From Leuctra nigra (lineage: Eukaryota; Arthropoda; Insecta; Plecoptera; Leuctridae), in NCBI GenBank assembly GCA_934045905.1, contig OW203766.1, positions 26,034,309 through 26,098,308 on the forward strand: DNA of 64,000 bases, written 5' to 3'. Positions 14,001-25,500 of the stretch are shown here, piece after piece (within the stretch, counting starts at the first letter, position 1; each line of letters begins with the position of its first letter). Below the pieces are notes generated by a model. The model had not been told where the DNA came from. It saw only the letters and a list, made by a program, of their open reading frames with translations, and ran no database searches. Both the position numbers and the translations under genes were made by a program.

Positions 14001-15710
14001 GCAAAGATGCATTCAGGATATAAATAACAACGAACAAGTAATCAATATTCAATATCTTTCTTGATATTACCTATGTCCTTATTTTATTTGATAACATTTA
14101 GAGATTTCTTATCATGTATGGTACAGTCATGGCAACAGGTATACAGTCATGGTATATGCTTGACTCTGAAAATAACTGTACAGTATGTAATACAAGGGAG
14201 GCGGAAGATTTATATCATTTCTTGATCAAATGCCCACTGTATAAGACGTACAGAGAATAATATTATATATCTGATTTAGTTCATCAATGTAACCTGTCAA
14301 CAAATATTTTAACTTTATTGAAAGTCGACAACAAGGATGTTATGATTCGAATATATTGTTTTATAACAAAATCACTCCAGCTAAGAGCCTTTGCCATGGG
14401 TGAATAATATTTCAGTGTCTCTTTTCTAGGTCTTAGTTTTTAATGTTAATTTAAGGTAAATGTTCACTGTGTTTATTATGTATGACATTGTTATGGGTTG
14501 TGGCCCGAAAAACAATAAAGAATTCATATTCTTATTATTATTCTTCTTATCAATATCTACCTACACAACTACAAGTATATTTAAAATATGATTAAACTAG
14601 TATTGAAAAATTGTCTGGAAACTAATGAAAATATAGCATGAAACTGGCGCGAAAATTTAAGAATCGGAATCGCAAAAATGGCTTATAAAGTAAAGAATTG
14701 TGAATCTTCCGATTCTCTAAGAATCGGAGGAATTGGAAGAATCGGAATTGTCCCATCCCTAGTTATAAGACTAGATGATAACTTGACTGCAGAACAAAGG
14801 ACCAAAGCAAATTTTGGAGTATATTCAACGAGTCAGTTACAAACAATTCTCATTCATTATCAAAACAATCCTACCTATTTAAATTTATACTAGAGGCATG
14901 GAAAAATCTGTTCAAAATTAATAACAACTTATTATTTAAGGTGGAATCATGTGTGCCCGAACTGGCCCTCTTTTACTTTCAATAAATGTGTTAAAAATAA
15001 TTTCTCAGAGGTGGGATTCTATAACTCCATTGCAACCGCTTAGCAATTTCCCAGAGGTGCCAAGAGCACCTCTGACTTATGATCAGCTTACCTCCCATTG
15101 TGAACCATTCATGTAAAAATTGTGCGACGTTTTAATAAGTGCAATGTCACATGGAACTGCACGCGCTCTCAAGGACGGAAAATTCAGAATATCGTTGCCC
15201 AATTCCCCCGTCCAGTTTCCTTGTGTATACAAGACCGAAACTTTTCTGTGTCGTGAAGTGAAAGTTGTAGATCTAAAAAGGAAATTTCAGTAGTTTTCAT
15301 GGTAAGTTTGTTCATTATTATTATAAAAGTTGGTCCGAATTCTTTTGTACATAATAATCAAGTGGAAGTCTTACGTGGAAGAATTGTAGAATTTATCTAT
15401 GTTAGGATTTCGAGCAGCAGCTATTGCAAAGTTTGTACTTCCAGTGTCCACCAATACATTAAACTAGAAAAAACAAAACAATAACTTTATAACCAATTAT
15501 AAAAAAGGAAGGATTTACTAAAAATGTAGAAATATATCGAAGTCATACTTTTCGAGGCGGCGTTCCAATCTGAACTCCAACATAATAACCTTCCCCTGGT
15601 TTGCCTAAGAGATTTATGTCCGAGCTAGGCAAGTGGTTGTCACAATGATGCACTTGCAGCGTCAACAAGTGGCAGAGCGCCCAGAATGTCGCTCCGATTC
15701 CACGGATCAT
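5071..15710 (-). CDS. BACE: beta-secretase (BACE)-like membrane aspartic protease, complete gene
   Basis: Seven exons on the minus strand join in phase to a 469-residue protein: 15549-15710, 15375-15463, 15092-15272, 12342-12692, 12012-12203, 8438-8726 and 5071-5216. Residues 1-20 look like a signal peptide. The first catalytic motif DTGST is at 60-64 and the second, DSGTT, at 250-254; their 190-residue spacing fits pepsin-fold enzymes and is close to BACE1. BACE-typical blocks are GYYVGVQIGTPP, YTQGNWTGELG, NGSQWEGILGLAY, EWFYEVVV, IVDSGTTNLRFP and CYKFAI...MEGFLVVF. Residues about 415-435 form one membrane span, followed by a 34-residue cytosolic tail with an acidic serine cluster (SDSDD). 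Length matches vertebrate BACE1 (501 aa). Family members are type I membrane aspartic proteases acting on the lumenal side of the secretory and endosomal system; the substrate here is unknown. Large introns carry transposons; the small ones are 85-138 bp. Identity as a BACE-type protease rather than cathepsin D is supported by the C-terminal anchor and these blocks. Confidence 0.93.
5620..5730. mobile_element. short foldback MITE
   Basis: A 111-bp palindromic element in BACE intron 6. It starts GGCGGGAAAAC and ends GTTTTCCCGCC, with arms matching inward for roughly 50 nt apart from a few mismatches (both arms carry GGCCA, ATGTCAT and AACCA blocks). The flanks (taaatttt / taaattta) may extend the repeat. 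No coding potential. Superfamily not assigned. Confidence 0.7.
5786..8179 (+). mobile_element. 5'-truncated RTE-like LINE with near-intact reverse transcriptase
   Basis: Inserted in BACE intron 6, antisense to the host gene. The open frame continues to a stop at 8111. It begins in the last part of an APE-type endonuclease (IDYICVS, then GSDHRLL), so the 5' end is lost. The reverse transcriptase follows: NGKAPGMDEVS, NYRGVTL, YGFRRGRST, FLDLVKAYD, LKQGSVLSPTLF and the active-site YADD (7257-7268). A C-terminal block with RLRWYGHMKRM and GRPRTKW is usual in this LINE group. TATTTACAT occurs at 5777-5785 and again at 8180-8188, a plausible 9-bp target-site duplication. The 3' UTR has a short GGTGGGATCATCCCACC hairpin shared with the fragment at 41.3-41.8 kb. 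RTE-like clade is my best assignment; related LINE clades are possible. Confidence 0.85.
8948..11704. mobile_element. hAT-type non-autonomous element with large internal palindrome
   Basis: The element lies in BACE intron 5. It starts TAGGGTTGGGCGAACC and ends GGTTCGCCCAACCCTA, and it is flanked by a perfect 8-bp direct repeat, AAATTGAA (8940-8947 and 11705-11712). Terminal repeats of TAGGG type with 8-bp duplications are diagnostic of hAT transposons. GGTTCG/CGAACC motifs are repeated just inside both ends. No transposase frame is visible. The interior is a long imperfect inverted repeat, about 9690-10258 against 10579-11165, separated by roughly 320 bp. Matching short ORFs in the two arms are a by-product of that symmetry. 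Confidence 0.88.
11800..11965 (-). mobile_element. tRNA-derived SINE copy
   Basis: Read on the minus strand, this has an A-box-like start (TGGAGCTAGTGGGCTCAGG), a B-box-like GGTTCGATGGC and a body (tcaagaggccactgctggga, then ctaatattaggccacgactccc). The body resembles sequences at 29.7, 40.0 and 54.4-54.6 kb. Box spacing fits a tRNA-derived SINE. It lies in BACE intron 5, just beyond the right end of the hAT element. Confidence 0.5.
12740..14761. mobile_element. hAT-type element carrying a LINE remnant
   Basis: The element lies in BACE intron 3. It begins TAGAGATGGGACGAATCC and ends GGAATTGTCCCATCCCTA, with perfect 8-bp flanking repeats GTTATAAG at 12732-12739 and 14762-14769. Near both ends there are multiple GATTC/GAATC motifs (subterminal repeats), as is common in hAT elements. 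No intact transposase is visible. The interior contains a perfect 32-bp palindrome (13491-13522), a stretch similar to 53.74-53.96 kb, and the 3' end of a LINE (about 14080-14535). Confidence 0.85.
14080..14535 (+). pseudogene. 3' remnant of a LINE reverse transcriptase with C-terminal zinc knuckle
   Basis: A degenerate frame encodes WYMLDSENNCTVCN then REAEDLYHFLIKCPLYKTYRE, i.e. the C..C...H....C knuckle found at the end of many jockey/R1/I-type LINE proteins. A frameshift follows, and then a second readable stretch ending LRAFAMGE. An AATAAAG and an ATTATTATT-type tail follow near 14510-14540. It is nested in the hAT element and cannot be functional. Confidence 0.6.
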
Positions 15711-16527
15711 AGTGCTAATGTCATGTTAGCCGAAACATTCATAAATTCTTCCTCATAACCAACTCTTCATCTGGCAAAAGATTAAACGAACATTAGTAAT
15801 ACTGACAAAGACCATTATCATACTCTTGTACTACCAACTAAGAAGCAGATTAGGTAGGTATAGTACAATGAAAGAATAGGCACACTTTCAAGGAACGTCA
15901 TGTGTGCGTCATAACTCATAAACAAGAGTCTTACATGGTCATAAGTCCAAACTTTAGCACTTATGGCTTTATAAATTATTTTGATCTACGACAACTGCTA
16001 CATACTTATTTAATTAATATGAAGAATACCCACCAATTTTGCACTAAAACGCACAAAAAGCAGTTCACAACTTACTTCTCCATTCAACAGTTGTTACACC
16101 TAGAGGTTACACCCATCCGTCCCGTCCGTCAACACTTTGCTGCTAATCGTGACCTTGACTTTGCAGCTGACAGTAGCAAGTGTCGACGCTAGGGGGCGCT
16201 GCTGCCGACCACAGCTCCACACAATCTGTCAGTTTAGAGCTGTCATTTCCATCTCGTAGGTTTTTCCTATATAATTCTCCAGTTTTTGCGGCAATTGGTG
16301 CACATTATAATCTGTACATTACACTGTAAGTACACATATAATTGTATTGCTTCAATCCGGTTTGTTGTGTAGATATGTAAGTTACATGAGTGTTTAATGA
16401 TCCTCGACTCTTTCAGGTCATTGGTGTCATAACTCATCATTCCAACCTTACCACACCTATCGAGTACCTAGGATTCTTATTCTTAGGAAATAAATCAATA
16501 ACATTTTGTTAACCAACGTTTTTCACT
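15711..16527. promoter_or_regulatory. divergent promoter region between BACE and SCYL2
   Basis: This is the only sequence between the start codons of two head-to-head genes, so both promoters and 5' UTRs should lie here unless upstream untranslated exons overlap. GC content rises around 16110-16260. At 16186-16200 there is ACGCTAGGGGGCGCT, a close match to the known CTCF core (CCASYAGRKGGCRS; about 12 of 14 positions). No convincing TATA box is placed. The promoter role follows from position; the CTCF-like site is a motif match only. Confidence 0.5.
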
Positions 16528-19500
16528 ATGGAGGTCCTTAATATGTTGCGCTCAACAGTGAGCAGTACTGTGTCTCAAATATCGGGGGCCCTTCCGGGAA
16601 ATCCAGTGACTCGAGAGTTTGAGGTTATCAGCCATATTGCAAGCGCAGGGCCTGGTAAGTACTGTCAAAAGCTTTCAATGACTACTATAGCATACTATAT
16701 TGTGGTTCACATCTTACTAGGTATAATGCTTTAATTTAAAACATGCTTACCCCTTACAAACTAGGTCTGCTCTGGAAAGTTTACCGTGGCTTTAAAAAAT
16801 CTACCAAGCAAGAAGCAGCTATATTTGTGTTTGAGAAACGCCAGTTGGATCGATGGTCACGCGTCGATCGGGAGGCTATGCTGGAAACTCTGAGGAGAGG
16901 AGTATCGCAGTTGACAAGACTGCGGCATCCACAGATTCTAATTGTCCAGCATCCACTAGAAGAATCAAGGCAAGCGCCAACTACCTACCTATTTATTAGT
17001 TATAAAACATCAACACTGGTAGACAGATCTAATCAGTCACTGAGTCGCTGAAAATAGCAACCATCTCATTGTGTCACAGAAAAATGAGTTTGAAATTTTC
17101 CTTGCAATTTAGCTGTATGTTGTTGAAATTTCACACTGTCTCAAAATCTGTCGGTAAAAAACTATCGGTGTCAAAAATTTTAAAATTAGAGTGTAATTTA
17201 AGCTGTAATGAAGCTATTAGATTGCTGCTTTCCAGATGGTAGGAAGTGCCCTTCCTACTTATAGTTTCTGAATGCGTCTTTACTCTTTCCAGGGAAAGTT
17301 TTGCATTTGCCACGGAACCTGTGTTTGCAAGTCTCGCCAACATTCTTGGGTCAACGGAGAACATGCCCAGCCCTCTTCCGCCTCAACTCAAGAATTACAA
17401 ACTTTTCGAAGTTGAAATTAAGTACGGGCTCTTACAGGTAATGTATATTCACTTTAAATCATCATAAATAAAGTTTCTAATTTTCAATCTGGAGTGGACG
17501 AACTTATCTACAAACAGTGAAACTTGTTCTGTTGTTGTTTCTATTGTTGTCATTTGTTGTATAAGTATCAATATTATTGATTCTCTTATCCACCCCTAAC
17601 TTTTATATCCAAATATGTCATTAGAAACAAAATGGCTGATCTTCCAGAAAACGCAGCTTACACTCATGTAGCATAGGATTCATGTTGTGAATTCATCTCG
17701 TTTCAGGTCGGCCAAGGGTTGGCGTTTCTGCACAACGATGTGAAGCTTCTTCATCGTAACGTCTGCCCAGAGTCAATCATCGTCAACCAGCAAGGAGCGT
17801 GGAAGATATTCGGATTCGATTTCTGCGTTCAAAACCAGAACACCACAGATGCTCAACCATTCTGGCCTTTTGTTGAGTATGTTAATGGTACGTTATGTAC
17901 AAATTATATATATAAATCTATAGGTTTACGTTAGGCTGTCAGTCTGCTTGAGACCATACCCTGCTCACATGAAAGGAAATTAAGGATTGCCTTTTGGATC
18001 TGATATAAATTATCCTAACCATTACTTGTTGTTGGTACAGCAAAAAAATAAAAATTATTTGTTTACCTACCTAGACTTCATTTTTTATTATCACAAACAT
18101 GGATACCATCAGGAGTTATAGCGGGCATCTAGGGATTTCTCGAGTATCTTGAGAGTGAGTTTATGAATCGCTGCAGGACTGAATCCGACGTGCCAGCCGA
18201 GTCTCGACTACTTGGCCCCCGAGTTCTCGCTGACTCAGACGCAGTCTCCGTCCAGCGACATGTTCTCGCTCGGGATGCTCATCTACGCGGTGCACAGCGG
18301 CGGACAGCCGCTCTACTGCAGCAACGGGGACTTTCACACACACAAGAGGAACGCATCTCAGGTACAACTCGTCCACTTCCGAGGTACAAGCCCTCTTCTA
18401 TGATGGTTTAAATAGTTTGCTTGATCAGATTGATTTTATAAAACATTCCTTTCCCATTCATTTGAACGTTGTACATTAGGAACCTGAATTTAAGTAGGTC
18501 AAAGGGTGGAAAAGGGTCTCGGGGGTCGTCTAATCAGCCGAGGATTAGACGGTACCAAAACTCCGAGAAATGCCCGCGGGTTTTAACCTATACCATCAAA
18601 TCCTACTCCCACGTCCACGAAGACATGAGTCGCGTGACCGCTGGGCAATGTATGGCATGCAATGGATGCATGTCATATAGCAGACGGGAGAGGGTGCATG
18701 CGAGTTCCCGGCGCATTCAAACTGGGGCCAATCGGCTAAGGGAACAAACCCCTACAGAAAATGCTGGTCCTCCAGGTTGGGGGTTTGGGCATAAGGCTAG
18801 CTCCCTTATCTCAGTAAAAAACGAACAATGCTAAGAAACCCAACGATAAGCCTCGGAAACCAACGGACGGAAAACCTTATAGACGAACAAAGCTAAGAAA
18901 ACGGACCTTGAATTTTGGAACATGGAACATTCAGGGGATAAGTACCAAACAACATGAAGTCTTCCAGCAATTAGAGAAGTATAACATAGATATTGCCACT
19001 CTGACGGAGGTAAAGAAGAAAGGGAGAGGTAGTGAGGAGATTGGAGAGTATCTGTTTTTCTACAGTGGGGTCGCAAAAGAACGAAGGGCGAAGGCCGGTG
19101 TAGCAATTGTGGTAAACAAGAAATTTAGGAAGTTTATCAAGAATTGGGAGGAGACTTCTGAGCGGATAATGAAAGTGGAGATGGAGATATGGGGTCACTG
19201 TTTGGTTGTTGTTGCTGCTTATGCACCAACGGACGATTCTAACAAGGCAGTTAAGGATGCGTTTGAAAATGACCTCATCACCCTCTTGAGTCAAGTTAGT
19301 AGTAGAAAGGAAATACTGCTAATGGGGGACTTGAATGGAAGAACTGGAAGGAAGGAAGATGATCTGGTGGTTGGAAGATTTGGGGAGAATGTTGTGAATG
19401 ATAACGGAGAGCGACTAATAGAACTGTGTGGTGCATTGGATTTGAAGATAATGAATGGGTTCTATCAGCATAAGCAAATTCATCAGTACACTTGGATGCA

Positions 19501-22500
19501 ACCGACGAGAAACTTGAGATCGATTATAGACTATGTGATAATGAGACAAAAATCAGAGCTCAAGACTATGGACGTAAAAGTAGTTAGAGGGGCTGAATGT
19601 GGCACGGACCACATGTTTGTAAAAGCCAGAGTTTGGATTAAATACAGACATCATGCTACAACGGGGATGCAACAACCAGACCAGGGAAGAGTCGAGGGAA
19701 AGAGGTATAAGTTACACCTGTTGCGAGACGACTCTATCAGATTTCTGTATAAGTTACGTCTAGCACAGAAATTAAGCCAAGCAGGGGAGAATGAGACAGT
19801 AGAGCAGAGTTATAGCAGAATGAAACGAGCGATTCATGAAGCGGCGAGTGAAGCACTCGGGGAAGAGGAGTCTAAGGAAAGGACGGTGTACTGGTGGAAC
19901 ACAGAAGTAGAAAACATCATAAAAGAGAAAAGGCAGCTATATCAGAAGTGGTTGGTGAGTCAGGATAGAGAGGATAGGAAGCAGTATGCAAGAGCGAGCA
20001 GAGAAGTAAAAAAAACAGTCGTTAAAGCAAGAAATGAAGCCTGGAATAAAAGGTGCGATGAAATTGATAGACATATAGGAGGTACTAGGGCTAGAGAAGC
20101 ATGGAAGACTATTAAGGATTTGAGGCAGGATACGCAATATAAATCCAAGGTACAGATGATTGGGATAGAAGAGTGGAGGGGGTACTACGAGAAAATGTTA
20201 AACGAAGAGCGGAATGAGTACATGCAAGGGTGGAATATCATACCAAGGCAGAGGCAGAATGTAGCAATTGGTGTAATAACCAAGAGAGAAATTTACCAAG
20301 CCCTGAGACGCACAAAGAATGGGAGAGCACCAGGCCCTGGAAATGTTTCAATAGAATTGGTGAAGAATAGTCCAGAAGGAGTCATAGAAATCCTACAAGA
20401 CATCTTTAATAGATGCTTGATTGACGCTGAGCATGTACCAGAAGAGTGGAAGGTTGGATACATGAGCTCTATCTACAAGAAAGGATCCCGAACGGACTGT
20501 CATAATTATAGAGGAATCAACGTAACTGCATCTATTGGAAGATTGTATGGGCGTATTATAAAGACTAGATTGGAGCAAGAAGTTACCATTGGAGAAGAAC
20601 AGTGCGGTTTCACAGCGGGGCGCTCATGTGTGGATAATATTTTCACCTTGAGGCAGCTAGTGCAAAAAAGGGTAGCGAGAGGCAGGGAGACTCATTTGGT
20701 GTTTGTAGATCTAGAAAAAGCGTATGACACAGTGCCGTTAAAAAGGATGTTTGAGGTGTTATACGACAGCACTATTCCTCATGCATATGTGGACACCATA
20801 AGAGACCTGTATGAAGGACAGAGGAGTGTAGTGAAAGTAGGAAATCGCATGTCCAGTAGCTTCGAGATTACGAAGGGTTTGCGTCAAGGGTGCTGCCTCT
20901 CACCTTCTCTATTCAAAATCTATATAGATAAGGTTTTGCAAGAATGGCAAGCCAAGTGTAGATGGATGGGTGTGCCTGTGAATGGAGATTACCTGCATTC
21001 CCTTCTCTTTGCTGATGACCAAGTAGTGGTTGCATTGGACGAGGACGACTGCAATTATATGATGCGGAAATTATCAGAAACATACGAAAAATGGGGTTTA
21101 AAAATCAATTTTGACAAGACCAAATACTTGGTGGTAGGGGGAGAAGGTAATGACATGGACGTGGATGGGAAGGAAGTGAAAGAGTGCCGAGAGTATAAGT
21201 ACTTAGGATCTATTTTTTCATCGGAGGGAAGTAGTCGGAGAGATATTAGCAGCCGGATAATCCAGGGAAGACAAGCGGTTCAGAAGCTGAACTCGATGTG
21301 GTGGTCTGAACAACTGCAGAAGCCTACAAAGAATAGAATTTATAGCAGCATTGTACAAAGTATTCTTACATACGGATCTGAGACCTGGGAAGTAACGAAG
21401 AGGGATAAAGAGAGGTTGATGGCGGTTGAAATGGATGCGCTCAGAAGAAGTTGTAGGGTGTCAAGAATTGAGCATATTAGGAATGAACAGATACGGAGAT
21501 GGATGAAGAAGGAAGAAACAGTGGTAGAGGAGATAGAGCGAAGGAGATTGTGCTGGTATGGACACTTAAGAAGAATGGATCCCCATAGGTGGCCCCTGAA
21601 GATATGGCATTGGACCCCTCCAGAGAGGAGGAAAAGGGGCCGACCGCCGAGAGAATGGCAAGAAGATGTAAAGGAGGCAATGGGGAGAAGAAACTTGCTG
21701 GAAGATGGTTGGATGGACAAGGAGAGGTGGCGATTGGGGTGTGAGAAACGGCCTGTGCTGTAAAATACTCACAATATATATAATTTAAGTAGGTAAATGT
21801 TTATTTTTGGTTGAATTTATTACTTCATTTTTAAAAATGGGATTTAGCCCCCTAGTTGACAATACAGAACTACACATTTTCCACATTGTATAGACACATT
21901 GTATATTCCTAATTTTTATGCGGAGGTTACTAACGTACCCTTTGAATTAGATTTTGAGTTTTAAATGTTGTAAATTTAGGTAGGTACCTACCTACCTATG
22001 TTACATATTTTCAGAATTAAAATCTTTGGGTATTTCATCATGTAGGTATTATTGAATTTATCTTTGCCAACAGTTTCGGTTAGATATTGTCCAGATTAAG
22101 AAGATGCCAATAATGACATCGAAACTATTGGCAAAGATAATTTATTTGAATAAAACAAGACGAACTCTCTCAAAAGATAAAATTTTCATTCGTTTCACCA
22201 TTTTTTTAATTGCGTTGGTCACACAAAATTAATCCTATATTTTCCTTATTAGATAAGATAATAGTTATTATTTCTTGTCCACAGTTTAAAGGTCTGAACT
22301 CGGTGATGCTGGAATGCGTCGCTGAAGGTCTGCGGGAATTTGACAAAATGATGCTGAACATCACGCCTGAGCTCAGGCCCGATGCCCATCAGTTCACTAA
22401 AGTAAGTTCAAAATTGAAAATATATCTAGAGACAGAATTGCATTTCGTTTCATATCTAAGTAGTAGCTATTCAGTATTATGCACGGCCATGCATGAGCCA

Positions 22501-25500
22501 TGGGAAGGCGGCGGCCATATAATGGGAGATTTTGTCAAATGATAATACGAGTTGATTTATGCATGCTTTATTTTAAATTAAAGATTATTACATTGTATAC
22601 CTACCTACCTACCTACATTGTACTGAACAAAATATATTTTTTTTAAGTTAAAACTAAAGTTGTAAAAAAAAATCAACATTTGTAAAAAGTACCTATCTAT
22701 CTACCTATACGAAGTCAACTAAAGAAGATACCTGCTTAGCATGGTCAGGGATAGGCTGGCACAAGATAACCAGGACTCTTCTTTAGTTCACGCGGACTCT
22801 ATGAACATACTGTCTATTTCCTAGAGCCTTTTTGTGTGGATTCTATTCCTCTTAGTCTTCTCTCATGGTATTGAAAGCACCTACAACCACTGACGTAAAA
22901 TAGTTTCTTTACAAGTAATTGTTTACATTACATCCTCCAGATCGACTTCTTCGAGGATGTCGGCGTGAAGACGCTGAACTACTTGGACTCTCTCTTCCAA
23001 TGGGACAACCTGCAGAAGTCGCAGTTCTACAAGGGTCTTCCGCAGATCATCCACAACCTGCCGCATCGTGTGTGCATCTACCGCATCGTGCCCTGCCTCA
23101 TGAAGGAGTTTGTGAATCCGAGCATGGTGCCGTTCGTGCTGCCCAACGTCCTACTCGTGGCGGAGAACTGCACTAAGGAGGAGTACATCACTCACATCCT
23201 GCCCACTCTGAAACCTGTGATGAAAATGCAGGACCCGATCCAGGTAGACCTCTTGTTTTATCTTTATCTTCGGAGTTGGCGCCAAAATCAAGTGTTGAGT
23301 GTCTATGGTACCTACCTATCTAAACAGATATCGACTTTTGAATCTGAGAGTGACGCGTGGATGTTATTGTTCCAGATTCTACTGATCTTCATGCAGAAGA
23401 TGGAGCTGCTACTGAAGTTGACACCTCCCGATGAAATCAAGTCCGACGTCCTGCCGATGTTGTATCGAGCGCTCGAGTCTGACGCCCAGCAGATCCAAGA
23501 ACTCTGTCTCTCGGTCAGTAGCGGATTGCAAACCTATTGATTGATTGTCACTCAGAGTTGTTAATTGTGTTCAGTTAAAAAAATGATGTATGTATGAAAG
23601 GGAGAAGATAGCAAGTTGCACTAATACATATTGATCATAGGTACCTATTCATATCTATTGATTGAACATATATATGAAGTTATAAGTATTCTAAGAGTGA
23701 TTGTTTAATACAGATTTGACACATCAAGTTTAGCAGTAGAAGAGAAGATCAATTTTTTAATGAAATTTGATATTTCTTTCAGTTTTATATTACATGACTT
23801 TGAAAATTGGAAGTTCAAGTTTTTGAGGGCAACATTTTTCCACGAAATCATAAAATTCCAAAACTTTTAGTAAACAAGATTTGCACACTGAAATTGCTGT
23901 ACCTTCCTCTTTGATGCCTAGTGTCATATTACGACTTAGAGCTTGGACTTTGTTTGGCTCTCTCCGTCGTAACAACCTGACATCATACTCTCGCAGGTGC
24001 TCCCAACGTTTGCCAGCCTGGTGGACTACCCCGCCATGAAGAACGCTCTTCTGCCGCGCATCAAGCGGCTGTGCATCGGCACCGCGTACGTGTCCGTGCG
24101 CGTCAACTGCCTGGTCTGCGTCGGACGGCTGCTAGAGCATCTCGACAAGTGGCTGGTGCTCGACGAGGTGCTGCCGTTCCTCCCGCAGGTTCCGTCCCGA
24201 GAGCCCGCCGTTCTCATGGGCATTCTAGGTGAGTGTAAAGAGAGAACCGGTTCTGAACCTCGTACAGCTTGGCTAATCTCTATGACCTTATAAAGTGCTT
24301 GGACCCTAATCAAAACATGTCTCTTCAGACTTCATTACACTTGTCCATTGGTCTGATCAGTTTATGGTGCATCTAAATAGTTTTTTGTGCGTAATTATTG
24401 TCATTGAAAATTGTGTGTTACACAATTCCTCCAAAAGTTAAAACTTGCCCCGTCATGTTTCTGATAGAGTTATAAGATCAGTCGTCCCCATATCTGTACC
24501 AAAAATTCTTTCATATTATTTAGGTTGATAGATGGACTTACCTTTAGAGGAAAAATTAAACAATACAAACATTTGTTATTTTAAAAATTAAATAGACAAC
24601 AAACGGAATGATTCTCCTATACCTTACATTATGTGTTAAATTGTTCTCAATTTACGGAAGGAAGACATCAACCTCATTGTGCATACACAGTTACAATTTA
24701 CAGGTTATTGTACAGGGTTATGAAATGAAATTTTTAAATATTTCGATTATGGGAAAAGTATAAAAACTTAAAAGCTATTTTTTGACCTTCGATCAGTGAG
24801 ATAAGTGATTGGGGGACAGTAGGAACCGCAATCAGCTCCTACCACTTGTCCATATGTAGTTGCTTACTTCTATAACATGACTCGATTTCTTCACCAGGCA
24901 TCTACAAGTTAGCTCTGACCCACAAGAAGCTCGGCATCACCAAGGAAGTGATGGCGACCAAAGTGCTGCCCTTCCTCATGCCGCTGAGCATCGAGAACGG
25001 CCTGACCTTGAACCAGTTCAACGCCCTGATGGCCGTCATCAAGGACATGGTCGGCAGGGTGGAGGGCGAACACCGCACAAAGCTCGAACAGTTGAATTCG
25101 ATACAGCAGGAGCACAACACGGTAGGAGACATTACAGTGCGGACTGGCAAGGGAAGCTGGGACGCACTTGTGGGTCCTTTTTCACATTTAACGGACCCCT
25201 GTTTACATTAGGCCTTTACCATTTTATACGAGGATTTTATTTCATTGTCTGTCTTTACATTATTTCTGTTTCTACTTTGTTTTGTGGGTCCTTTGCCTGG
25301 ATTTTTAAGTCGGTTCTTAAAGTTAAGCGTATTTTTTTATGAGCGGAGCTATTTACTCTGTGGAAAAAATTTTAAGTGATCTAATTCATTCCACCCTCTG
25401 CTTTGCAAATCCGCTTAAATCCGCAAATCTGCTTTGCAGTGGTTAATTTGTAAAATAATAAGTGGGAAGGCTCTCAGCGATGTCAGAGGAAACATATTTG

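Larger units (their letters stand above)
18500..21781 (+). mobile_element. full-length RTE-type LINE in SCYL2 intron 5
   Basis: A 3,282-bp element in the same orientation as SCYL2, flanked by a perfect 13-bp direct repeat AATTTAAGTAGGT (18487-18499 and 21782-21794). It has a GC-richer 5' region of about 400 bp, one long ORF, only 18 bp of 3' UTR and an AT-rich tail (aatatatatat). This size and layout match RTE-clade LINEs. The perfect duplication and unbroken ORF argue for a recent insertion, possibly still mobile. Confidence 0.92.

Noticed and set aside
18816..18822. Canonical slippery heptamer A AAA AAC at the overlap of the LINE's upstream frame and the reverse transcriptase frame
   Set aside because: It is in the correct zero frame for -1 slippage, but a -1 shift enters the third frame, which stops soon after. 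The reverse transcriptase frame needs +1 (or -2), so ordinary -1 frameshifting cannot produce it.
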